Assembly (NCBI GenBank): GCA_964392085.1
Contig: CAYMOV010000140.1
Location: 1 to 6,354 of the forward strand
Length of the DNA stretch: 6,354 nt
Direction of reading: 5' to 3'
From: CAYMOV01 sp964392085
Lineage (GTDB): Bacteria > Oederibacteriota > Muellerivitia > Muellerivitales > Muellerivitaceae
Shown one piece after another: positions 1-4,916 of the stretch. The translations under genes and the position numbers were made by a program. Numbering within the stretch: position 1 is the first letter of the stretch; the number at the start of each line of letters is the position of its first letter. The notes below the pieces were generated by a model that did not search any database, had not been told where the DNA came from, and was given only the letters and a program-made list of their open reading frames with translations.

Positions 1-460
1 CCGTGGGGTTGTAGTCGAACTGGCACTTGGCCCGGCCGAGGGTGGAAACCAAGCCGCCGGTCTGGACCTCGAAGAAGCTCTGGCGCGACCCGGAGTTCTT
101 GGACTGGATATAGCACCTGCCGGACTTGATCAGCAGGCGGATCTGGCGGTCGGGTCCCCCCTTATAAAGCTCGTCGAACGCCACCACGGCGGGTCCCAGG
201 AAGCCGATCCGGTCCCCCTTGGGGGTCTTGAGGATCACCCAGCTCTTGTCGTAGACCGTCACGATGTCGCCTTTGGCCACGACGCCCAGGGTCTGGAGGG
301 CGATTTCCTGCTTTTGGCCCGCGTCGTCGACGTGCTCCACCATGATGGTTCCGTCGAGCTTGTCCACCTTGGCTTCCATGGAGGGCGTCTCGGCGAAAAG
401 CGCCGTCGGGATCAAGAGGGCCGCGAGGGCGGCGGAAAGGAGGGTTCGGCAGGGACGCAT
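1..460 (-). CDS. Exported FecR-domain-like protein (partial, 3' end outside window)
   Basis: Read on the minus strand from an ATG at 460, an open frame runs 153 codons off the left edge. An AGGAG sits 6 bases ahead of the ATG. Residues 1-23 form a Sec-type signal peptide: basic start (MRPCRT), hydrophobic core, and a likely signal peptidase I site after LFA. Residues 58-150 resemble a FecR-type domain: a GDIVTV turn, a segment that reads like 'apply a value, do not exceed a bound' (WVILKTPKGDRIGFLGP), then LIKSGRCYIQ and a closing FEVQTGGLVSTLGRAKCQF, close to the family pattern 'F.V.T..G....LGT.F.V'. Proteins with this domain are periplasmic or surface-associated; in true FecR it senses ligand and controls a sigma factor. 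No sigma factor gene or transmembrane segment is visible in the part present, so a regulatory role is not supported. It is divergent from the DUF4139 gene. The reading frame is certain, the family fairly sure, the function unknown. Confidence 0.78.
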   Translation of the reverse strand, partial: MRPCRTLLSAALAALLIPTALFAETPSMEAKVDKLDGTIMVEHVDDAGQKQEIALQTLGVVAKGDIVTVYDKSWVILKTPKGDRIGFLGPAVVAFDELYKGGPDRQIRLLIKSGRCYIQSKNSGSRQSFFEVQTGGLVSTLGRAKCQFDYNPT

Positions 461-488
461 GGACGGCTCCTGGGTTGGATTCCCCTTT

Positions 489-503
489 GATAACCGGGCT
501 ATC
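489..503. promoter_or_regulatory. Near-perfect 15-bp palindrome upstream of the FecR-like gene
   Basis: GATAACCGGGCTATC pairs at 6 of 7 positions around a central G; the one mismatch is A493 against C499. It lies 29 bases upstream of the minus-strand start at 460. On the minus strand it overlaps the region where a promoter would be expected (a weak TACGAT, 4 of 6 matches to a -10 box, lies just upstream at 502-507). It could be an operator for the minus-strand gene. No second copy was found in the window, so this is a position-based suggestion only. Confidence 0.25.
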
Positions 504-576
504 GTATCACCGGGCCCCGGGACCCATCCACCCCGTTCTTGCGGGCCGGGGGCCGGAAATCCTCGACCCGGAAGGG

Positions 577-595
577 TTTCGGGGGTTCCCCGAAA
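577..595. other. Perfect 8-bp hairpin in the divergent gap
   Basis: TTTCGGGG (577-584) and CCCCGAAA (588-595) are exact reverse complements separated by three bases. There is no T-tract on either side, so it does not look like an intrinsic terminator for either strand. It lies between the two divergent genes and may be an operator, a repeat remnant or a structural element. Confidence 0.45.
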
Positions 596-633
596 GGACT
601 TGGAGCGCGAGAATTCCACCGGCCTAATGGGGG

Positions 634-665
634 AACCGCTCGGGACCCCTCGGGTCCCATCGGTT
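634..665 (+). promoter_or_regulatory. Stem-loop in the probable 5' leader of the DUF4139 gene
   Basis: GGGACCC (642-648) and GGGTCCC (652-658) form a perfect 7-bp stem with a 3-base loop. A second stem, AACCG (634-638) with CGGTT (661-665), extends it outward across a 3-by-2 internal loop. It ends 5 bases before the Shine-Dalgarno GGAGG at 671-675. If transcribed it would fold next to the ribosome binding site without covering it, which could stabilise the mRNA or affect translation. There is no T-tract, and no known riboswitch or leader class is recognised. Confidence 0.4.
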
Positions 666-670
666 GAAAG

Positions 671-675
671 GGAGG
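671..675 (+). promoter_or_regulatory. Shine-Dalgarno site that fixes the DUF4139 start
   Basis: GGAGG ends 6 bases before the ATG at 682. This favours that ATG over the in-frame TTG at 664, which has no such site and would place four hydrophilic residues ahead of the signal peptide. Confidence 0.7.
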
Positions 676-681
676 ACGAAT

Positions 682-2154
682 ATGCGATGCCGTCTGATGT
701 CCGCCGCGCTGGTTTTGGCCTGGGTGTTCCCGTTGGGGGCCCAGTCGAAATCGACCGAAAAAAACGACTCGCGGGGAAGCGGGGGCTACGCCCTCACGGT
801 CTACAACCAGGACCTGGTGCTGGTGCGGGACCGCCGCAGGCTCCCGGTCCAGTCCGGTGTCCATTCCCTCCTTTTCGAGGATATCGCCGCCACCCTCGAC
901 CCCACCAGCGTCAGCGTGGTGTCCCTCTCCGACCCCAAAGGTTTCCGGGTGCTGGAACAGGATTACGAGTACGACCTGGTGGACCAGGCCAAACTCCTTC
1001 AAAAGTACATCGGCCAGGAGATCACCCTCCTCAATTACGGCGCCCAGATGGGCCTCAAGGGCGAGGACCTGAAGGTGAAGCTCCTGTCGGCGCAGAACGG
1101 CCAATTGGTCGTGCAGAAGGCCGACGGCAACCTGATGAGCGTCTCCTCCGGATTGAACCTCCAGTTCCCCAAACTGCCCGACGGCCTGCTCCTGAAACCC
1201 ACCCTTTCCTGGTTGGTGAAGGCCGAGGATTCCGGAGACCAGGACCTTAACCTGGCCTACCTGGCCTCGGGCATGGGCTGGCACGCGGACTACACGTTCT
1301 CGCTGAACGACGAGGAGACCCAGGCCGACGTGAACGGCTGGGTCACGGTGAACAACGAGACCGGCACCACCTTCAAGGACGCGAAGCTGAAGCTGTTGGC
1401 CGGCGACGTGAACCGGGCCCAGGCCCCTCCCCGGCCGATGGCGATGAAAGCCATGCGGATGATGGACGAGGCCCAGGCGGCCGCCCCCGCCTTCGCCGAG
1501 AAGGCCTTCGGGGACTACCACCTCTACACCCTCCAGCGCACCACCACCCTCCGCAACAACGAGACCAAGCAGGTGGAGCTGTTGTCGGCCGCCAAGGTGC
1601 CCCTCCGCAAGGTCTACCGCTACGACGGCGCCGAGGGGCTCGGATATTGGAACGGGGAAGGTTACAGCGACCCGGCCTACGGCGTGAACACCGGGGACTC
1701 CAAGGTGAGCGTGGTGCTGGAGCTGGACAACAACGAGAAGTCCGGCCTGGGGATGCCGCTCCCCGCCGGTAAGATCCGCGTCTACAAGCGTGACGACGAC
1801 GGGAGCCAGGAGTTCTTGGGCGAGGACACGATCGACCACACCCCGAAGGACGAGACCGTCAAGGTCAAGGTGGGCAACGCCTTCGACGTGAAGGGCGAGC
1901 GCAAGCAGACCAACTTCTTGAACCCGACCAGCCGCTCGATCGAGGAGACCTTCCAAATCACGGTGAAGAACCACAGGAAGCAGGATGTCACCGTGCGGGT
2001 GGTGGAGCACCTGTACCGCTACTCGAACTGGAAGATCACCGAGAACAGCCAGCCCTTTGAGAAGCAGGACTCCCGCACCGTGGAGTTCCTCGTGAAGGTC
2101 CCGGCCGACGGCAAGACGGTGGTGGCGTATACGGTGAAGTACGCTTGGAAGTAG
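682..2154 (+). CDS. Exported DUF4139 domain-containing protein
   Basis: The frame encodes 490 residues. Residues 1 to about 21 are a signal peptide (MRCRLMSAALVLAW core, then PLGAQ), so the protein is probably periplasmic or outer-surface and has no other membrane segment. The mature part starts with a beta-rich region (YALTVYNQDLVLVRDRR, 36-52), followed by the DUF4139 hallmarks: GWHADYTFSLN (199-209), GWVTVNNETGTTFKDAKLKL (219-238) and LLAGDVNRAQ (238-247). A Met/Ala-rich flexible linker (about 248-275) leads to LYTLQRTTTLRNNETKQVEL (281-300). The end, VRVVEHLYRYSNWKI plus VEFLVKVPADGKTVVAYTV, matches the usual closing beta-sandwich strands. Length is normal for the family. No catalytic residues are known to me and the family has no settled biochemical role; a structural or envelope-associated function is only a guess. 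It appears monocistronic: the gene before it is divergent, and a repeat-filled gap follows. Third codon positions are almost all G or C, like the other metabolic genes here. Confidence 0.9.
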   Translation: MRCRLMSAALVLAWVFPLGAQSKSTEKNDSRGSGGYALTVYNQDLVLVRDRRRLPVQSGVHSLLFEDIAATLDPTSVSVVSLSDPKGFRVLEQDYEYDLVDQAKLLQKYIGQEITLLNYGAQMGLKGEDLKVKLLSAQNGQLVVQKADGNLMSVSSGLNLQFPKLPDGLLLKPTLSWLVKAEDSGDQDLNLAYLASGMGWHADYTFSLNDEETQADVNGWVTVNNETGTTFKDAKLKLLAGDVNRAQAPPRPMAMKAMRMMDEAQAAAPAFAEKAFGDYHLYTLQRTTTLRNNETKQVELLSAAKVPLRKVYRYDGAEGLGYWNGEGYSDPAYGVNTGDSKVSVVLELDNNEKSGLGMPLPAGKIRVYKRDDDGSQEFLGEDTIDHTPKDETVKVKVGNAFDVKGERKQTNFLNPTSRSIEETFQITVKNHRKQDVTVRVVEHLYRYSNWKITENSQPFEKQDSRTVEFLVKVPADGKTVVAYTVKYAWK

Positions 2155-2161
2155 GACTGAG

Positions 2162-2189
2162 GCGGATGGCGGATAGCGGTTGGCGGATG
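2162..2189. repeat. Degenerate 7-bp tandem repeat block A (4 units)
   Basis: Four consecutive heptamers follow the DUF4139 stop: GCGGATG, GCGGATA, GCGGTTG and GCGGATG. Read on the minus strand they fit the pattern GCYAWCC, the same general form as the plus-strand block at 6161-6195. Units are similar but not identical. Confidence 0.7.
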
Positions 2190-2205
2190 GGAACGATCCC
2201 AACCC

Positions 2206-2347
2206 AACCTTGGGGTCAGGCATACACTTTACACTTTTGAGAAACCGCCGCTGGCCGCCGGCCGTTGGCTCCGGCTCGGACACGGCGAACCTTGGGGTGC
2301 CGGGCCTCTAACCACTCCTTGGGGTCAGGCTGGACACTTAACACTTA
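2206..2347 (+). repeat. Direct repeats built on CCTTGGGGT(CAGGC)
   Basis: CCTTGGGGTCAGGC occurs at 2208-2221 and 2317-2330, 109 bases apart. Each copy is followed by two ACACTT words (2224-2229 and 2231-2236; 2334-2339 and 2342-2347), then a G/A-rich stretch and a 7-bp repeat block. A third, truncated copy, AACCTTGGGGT, is at 2288-2298 and matches the first copy over 11 bases (2206-2216). The two full copies align over about 45 bases with scattered substitutions and one single-base indel, so they are diverged members of one element. Similar words flank REP-associated transposase genes in some bacteria, as far as I recall. No transposase is present here, so a mobile origin is inference. Confidence 0.6.
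2250..2270. repeat. Degenerate 7-bp tandem repeat block B (3 units)
   Basis: Three heptamers, GCTGGCC, GCCGGCC and GTTGGCT, lie immediately after the first direct-repeat copy. The unit matches the block near 6161-6195 in form and strand. Confidence 0.55.
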
Positions 2348-2356
2348 GGGAAAACA

Positions 2357-2370
2357 GCCGTTAGCCATTC
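2357..2370. repeat. Degenerate 7-bp repeat block C (2 units)
   Basis: GCCGTTA and GCCATTC follow the second direct-repeat copy at the same relative position that block B follows the first. With only two units it is supported mainly by that parallel arrangement. Confidence 0.4.
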
Positions 2371-2406
2371 GGTTGGGCCGGATGGCGGGGGATGTCCAAA
2401 AACCCT

Positions 2407-2427
2407 AAAGTAAGGTATCCTTACTTT
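2407..2427. promoter_or_regulatory. Perfect inverted repeat, probable toxin-antitoxin operator
   Basis: AAAGTAAGG (2407-2415) and CCTTACTTT (2419-2427) are exact reverse complements around a TAT spacer. The element ends immediately before the GGGAG ribosome binding site (2428-2432) of the antitoxin gene. AbrB-fold antitoxins usually bind palindromes at their own promoter and repress the operon, with the toxin as co-repressor. The symmetry and position fit that role. The operator function is inferred, not shown. Confidence 0.7.
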
Positions 2428-2440
2428 GGGAGAAAAATCC

Positions 2441-2677
2441 ATGATCGCTAAATTGACGTCTAAAAACCAGCTTACCCTGCCCAAGGCCGCTGTGAAGTAT
2501 TTCCCGAACGCCTCCCATTTCGATGTGGAGGTCCGGGAAGGCGCCTTAGTGCTCCGCCCCGCCAGTATCCAAGTCACTGGGAATATCGGCGAGGAAGTCC
2601 GTAAGAAAATCAAGAAATTGGGCCTGAAGGAATCGGTCGTAGCCGAAGCGGTTCGCTGGGCCCGTAGCCGCAAATGA
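2441..2677 (+). CDS. AbrB/SpoVT-fold antitoxin of a PIN-toxin pair (VapB-like)
   Basis: The 78-residue product has two parts. Residues 3-40 match a SpoVT-AbrB swapped-hairpin DNA-binding domain: LTSKNQLTLPKAAV, then FDVEVREGALVLRP. Residues 48-78 form a charged helical tail, EEVRKKIKKLGLKESVVAEA, ending in RWARSRK. This tail resembles the toxin-binding end of antitoxins paired with COG1569-type PIN proteins. The ATG at 2441 is chosen because GGGAG lies 8 bases upstream; the in-frame TTG at 2426 overlaps the inverted repeat. The stop overlaps the next start in an ATGA, so toxin translation is probably coupled. The protein should neutralise the toxin and repress its own operon through the palindrome at 2407-2427. 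Of its first 20 codons 7 end in A or T, against 0 of 20 in a stretch of the DUF4139 gene (residues 37-56), which points to separate origin. Confidence 0.85.
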   Translation: MIAKLTSKNQLTLPKAAVKYFPNASHFDVEVREGALVLRPASIQVTGNIGEEVRKKIKKLGLKESVVAEAVRWARSRK

Positions 2678-3087
2678 GGGTCGTCCTCGACAGCAACGTC
2701 ACCGTATCGGCGCTCCTCTTCAACGGACGGACTTCCTCGCTTCGAACCCTTTGGAAAAGTGGGCTGATCATCCCCCTGGTCAATGGCGCCATGCTGGAGG
2801 AATACGCCACGGTACTCGCGTACTCCAAGTTCAAATTATCCGAGAAAACCATTGAAGCCTATTTGGCGGATGAACTGATGCCCTGGTTGGAGCCGGTTCC
2901 GGCCACAGGAGCCAAACGAACATACAAACTGAGGGATCCCCTGGATGGCCCGTTTCTGGCGGCCGCTTTTGCGGGTAAGGCTGAGGCGCTCATCACGGGT
3001 GACCGGGATATCCTGGAATGGGCGGGGAAACGCCCATTCGAAATCATTCGGCCGGGCGAATTTCTTGACAAGTATTTCCCCGGTTAA
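2674..3087 (+). CDS. PIN-domain ribonuclease toxin, COG1569/VapC-like
   Basis: The 137-residue product is a full-length single PIN domain. It opens with MRVVLDSNVTVSALLF, which carries the first acidic residue (D6), followed by LEEYATVL (E42/E43). RDPLDGPFLAAAF supplies D88 and D91, and ITGDRDILEW supplies D110 and D112. It closes with IIRPGEFLDKYF, typical of the 'putative toxin component, PIN family' group. These acidic residues form the Mg2+/Mn2+ site of PIN nucleases, so the toxin appears intact. It should cleave RNA when free of the antitoxin; its target (tRNA, rRNA or mRNA) cannot be read from sequence. The start overlaps the antitoxin stop by four bases. The usual 'DPDD' motif reads DPLD followed by G, a mild variation. 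There is no sign of frameshift or truncation. A chromosomal module of this type may serve stress response, phage defence or merely its own maintenance. Confidence 0.87.
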   Translation: MRVVLDSNVTVSALLFNGRTSSLRTLWKSGLIIPLVNGAMLEEYATVLAYSKFKLSEKTIEAYLADELMPWLEPVPATGAKRTYKLRDPLDGPFLAAAFAGKAEALITGDRDILEWAGKRPFEIIRPGEFLDKYFPG

Positions 3088-3213
3088 ATAGGCGGATCGA
3101 AAACAAAGTCCATTCATTCGTCAAGAAAAGACCATTTCCCCTATGACGGCCATCCCATCCCCTCCGGTGGACAGACCCTAAACTAACCCCACCCAGAATC
3201 CCGGAGGATCTCC
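3088..3213. other. Gap between the toxin and the first alcohol dehydrogenase
   Basis: This 126-bp gap is richer in A and T at its left end and pyrimidine-rich on the plus strand towards the right. It must hold the promoter of the dehydrogenase if that gene is transcribed separately, but I see no convincing -35/-10 pair. GGAGGA at 3203-3208 is the ribosome binding site of the next gene. No repeat, terminator or RNA gene is evident. Confidence 0.4.
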
Positions 3214-4374
3214 ATGCTCGACTTCGACTACCAGCGCCGCACCCGCATCCATTTCGGCAAGGACGCCCTGTCCAAACTCCCCGGGGAATTGGCTTCCTTC
3301 GGCCCGACGGTCCTGCTCGTGACCGGCGGCTCCAGCGTCAAAAAGAGCGGGCTCTATGACCGGGTGAAGTCCGCCCTGGCGAAGGCCGGCAAGAAGGTAT
3401 TCGAAGTCACGGGCGTGAAGCCCAACCCCCGGGTTGAGTGCGTGCGTGAGGGCGTGGCGATCTGCAAGAAGGAGAAGGTGGACTTGGTGCTGGGCCTGGG
3501 CGGCGGAAGCGCCATCGACGCGGCCAAGGGCATGGCGGCCGGCGCCCTCTACGCCGGGGACGTCTGGGACCTATACCAGTACAAGGCGCCTTGCAAGGAA
3601 GCTTTGCCCATCGGCTGCATCCTCACCCTGGCGGCCACCGGTACCGAGATGAACGGCAACTCCGTGGTGTCCAACCTGGCCACCGGCGAGAAGCTGGGGC
3701 TCGTGACCCCCTCGGTACTGCACCCGGCCTTCTCGATCCTCGACCCCTCCAACACCCTCTCCGTTCCGCCGGACCACACGGCCTACGGCTGCGTGGACAT
3801 CATGGTGCACGTCTTCGAGCAATATTTCAGCCGCGTCGAGGAGACCCCGCTCCAGGACCGCATGGCCGAATCCGTCCTCCAGACTATGGTGGAGAACGCC
3901 CGGCGCCTCAAGGCAAACCCGAAGGACTACGACGCCCGGGCCAACGTCATGTGGTGCGGCACCATCGCCCTCAACGACCTGCTGGGACTGGGGAAGAGCG
4001 GCGACTGGGCCACCCACGGTGTCGAGCATGAGCTGTCGGCGGCCACCGACTGCGCCCACGGCGCGGGGTTGGCGGTATTGTCGCCCCAGTGGATGAGCCA
4101 CGTGGTGGCGGGCGGTCCGGGCAAGTTCGCCCAGTTTGCCCATCGCGTCTGGGGTGTGGAGGAGAAGGATCCCCTGAAGGCGGGTCGGGAAGGCATCGCA
4201 CGCACGAAGGCCTTCTTCAAGGAAATCGGCGCACCCATCACCCTGGGCGAGGTCGGGGCCAAGAAGGAACAGATAGCGGACATGGCGAAGAAGTCGGTGC
4301 GCAACGGCAAGATCGGCAACTACCAGCCCCTGGGCGAGAAGGATATTGCGGAAATCCTCCAGGCCAGCCTATAA
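3214..4374 (+). CDS. Iron-containing alcohol dehydrogenase, YqhD/BdhA type
   Basis: The 386-residue product is full length for the family and should reduce aldehydes to alcohols with NAD(P)H in the cytoplasm. The N-terminal nucleotide-binding half shows RIHFGKDAL, the YqhD-like VTGGSSVKKSGLYDRV (37-51) and GLGGGSAIDAAKGMA (94-108). TLAATGTEMNGNSVVSN (138-154) follows. Metal ligands fit the family spacing: D195 and H199 in VDIMVH, H268 in WATH and H282 in CAHG. By my alignment from memory these match E. coli YqhD D194, H198, H267 and H281. QDRMAES, YDARANVMW and GDWATHGVEHELSA also closely follow YqhD. YqhD prefers NADPH and acts on many short-chain and lipid-derived aldehydes; a similar role here is inferred. 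GGAGGA lies 5 bases before the ATG. The ABM-domain gene follows after 26 bases and is probably co-transcribed. Exact substrate unknown. Confidence 0.92.
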   Translation: MLDFDYQRRTRIHFGKDALSKLPGELASFGPTVLLVTGGSSVKKSGLYDRVKSALAKAGKKVFEVTGVKPNPRVECVREGVAICKKEKVDLVLGLGGGSAIDAAKGMAAGALYAGDVWDLYQYKAPCKEALPIGCILTLAATGTEMNGNSVVSNLATGEKLGLVTPSVLHPAFSILDPSNTLSVPPDHTAYGCVDIMVHVFEQYFSRVEETPLQDRMAESVLQTMVENARRLKANPKDYDARANVMWCGTIALNDLLGLGKSGDWATHGVEHELSAATDCAHGAGLAVLSPQWMSHVVAGGPGKFAQFAHRVWGVEEKDPLKAGREGIARTKAFFKEIGAPITLGEVGAKKEQIADMAKKSVRNGKIGNYQPLGEKDIAEILQASL

Positions 4375-4400
4375 CAGGGCATCCCGGTCCGGAGGGGCCC

Positions 4401-4706
4401 ATGCTGGTCATGCAAGTCAACGTGAAGGTCAAGCCTGGGACGATTGAGGCCTTCATGGCCGCGACGAGGGTGAACGCCGAGGCCAGCCTGAGGGAACCCG
4501 GCATCGCCCGGTTCGATTGCCTCCAGAAGGCCGCCGACCCTACCCGGTTCCTCCTGGTGGAGGCCTACCGCGACGCCGATGCCCCGGCGGCCCACAAGGC
4601 CACCGCCCACTACGCCGCATGGCGTGACGCCGTGGCGCCCATGATGTCGGAGCCGAGGACCAGCGTGATGTATTCCAATGCCTTCCCGGACGACGCGGGA
4701 TATTGA
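4401..4706 (+). CDS. ABM-domain protein, LsrG/YgiN-like (putative quinol monooxygenase)
   Basis: The 101-residue product is a single antibiotic biosynthesis monooxygenase (ABM) domain, a small ferredoxin-like fold that usually dimerises. It starts with the first beta strand MLVMQVNVKVKPG, then a helix (IEAFMAATRVNAEASLREPG) and the strand ARFDCLQ (36-42). RFLLVEAYRDADAPAAHKAT (49-68) and HYAAWRD follow, with conserved H65, H70 and W74. The stretch FDCLQ to AHKATAHY reads much like E. coli LsrG, which isomerises phospho-AI-2, a phosphorylated dicarbonyl. YgiN-type relatives instead oxidise quinols without a cofactor, so the family name alone does not settle the reaction. GGAGG (4391-4395) lies 5 bases before the ATG. 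The gene sits 26 bases after a carbonyl-reducing dehydrogenase. No other lsr genes are visible, so AI-2 breakdown is not supported; turnover of a reactive carbonyl or quinone is the broader guess. Confidence 0.85.
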   Translation: MLVMQVNVKVKPGTIEAFMAATRVNAEASLREPGIARFDCLQKAADPTRFLLVEAYRDADAPAAHKATAHYAAWRDAVAPMMSEPRTSVMYSNAFPDDAGY

Positions 4707-4713
4707 AAGTTCA

Positions 4714-4835
4714 CCCTGTATTCAACACAGGGATCACAGGGAAAACCAACCATTTGATTTAGGGGGTTTTAACTGCGACTCTCAGTTAAACTCAACCGGT
4801 GGTTTTGCTTTTTTCATTATTCATGAACCCTGTGA
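4714..4835. repeat. Nested inverted repeats after the ABM gene
   Basis: Several exact arms nest here. CCCTGT (4714-4719) pairs with ACAGGG (4727-4732), starting 7 bases after the ABM stop. TCACAGGG (4734-4741) pairs with CCCTGTGA (4828-4835). AAAACCA (4742-4748) pairs with TGGTTTT (4800-4806). TTTAACTG (4768-4775) pairs with CAGTTAAA (4783-4790) around a 7-base loop. A six-T run at 4809-4814 follows the middle arms. The stretch is clearly more A/T-rich than the genes around it. It could end transcription of the dehydrogenase-ABM operon, or be the remnant of a small non-autonomous mobile element. No coding capacity is convincing. Confidence 0.5.
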
Positions 4836-4839
4836 CTCT

Positions 4840-4879
4840 GTCCCGCCCGCTTCCCATGATATGGAGGCGGGACTGTCCC
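4840..4879. repeat. GC-rich hairpin with palindrome ahead of the flavoprotein gene
   Basis: GTCCCGCC (4840-4847) and GGCGGGAC (4866-4873) are exact reverse complements. An inner CCAT/ATGG pair (4854-4857, 4861-4864) surrounds a GAT loop. The right arm runs into GGGACTGTCCC (4869-4879), itself a palindrome around a central T. CTGTCCC occurs twice in direct orientation (4838-4844, 4873-4879). The fold lies 38-77 bases before the preferred TTG start, so it could be a leader structure or a REP-like repeat. It has no T-tract after it. Confidence 0.45.
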
Positions 4880-4905
4880 TGTGGGGGATGTGGGTTGCCG
4901 GGGTT

Positions 4906-4909
4906 GGAG
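4906..4909 (+). promoter_or_regulatory. Shine-Dalgarno site supporting a TTG start for the flavoprotein
   Basis: GGAG ends 7 bases before TTG at 4917. The longer alternative, GTG at 4881, has GGAGG 13 bases away inside a hairpin and would add twelve residues not expected before the dinucleotide-binding strand. GTG at 4890 is a third possibility. Confidence 0.5.
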
Positions 4910-4916
4910 TTGTCCG

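Noticed and set aside
600..630. A -35/-10 promoter (TTGGAG and TAATGG) for the DUF4139 gene
   Set aside because: Both boxes match weakly and the spacing is about 19 bases. I could not separate this from chance in GC-rich DNA.
264..1250. A 328-codon plus-strand open frame
   Set aside because: It overlaps the FecR-like gene on one side and the DUF4139 gene on the other in a different frame. The product is Pro/Arg/Gly-rich, typical of a GC-rich shadow frame.
499..2283. A 594-codon open frame on the minus strand
   Set aside because: It lies wholly antisense to the DUF4139 gene and arises from that gene's G/C-ending codons. Its product is low-complexity (Val/Leu/Gly/His-rich) with no recognisable domain, and it has no ribosome binding site I can support.
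2162..2370. CRISPR array
   Set aside because: The repeats are 7 bp and degenerate, or few and unevenly spaced. There are no uniform spacers of 30 bp or so, and no cas genes.
3571..4143. A 190-codon minus-strand frame inside the first dehydrogenase
   Set aside because: It is antisense to a well-supported enzyme with all metal ligands, and its product resembles no family.
4401..4706. Calling the ABM gene lsrG with an AI-2 degradation role
   Set aside because: The similarity is real, but no other lsr genes (kinase, transporter, thiolase, regulator) are in the window and the ABM fold is shared by many unrelated enzymes.
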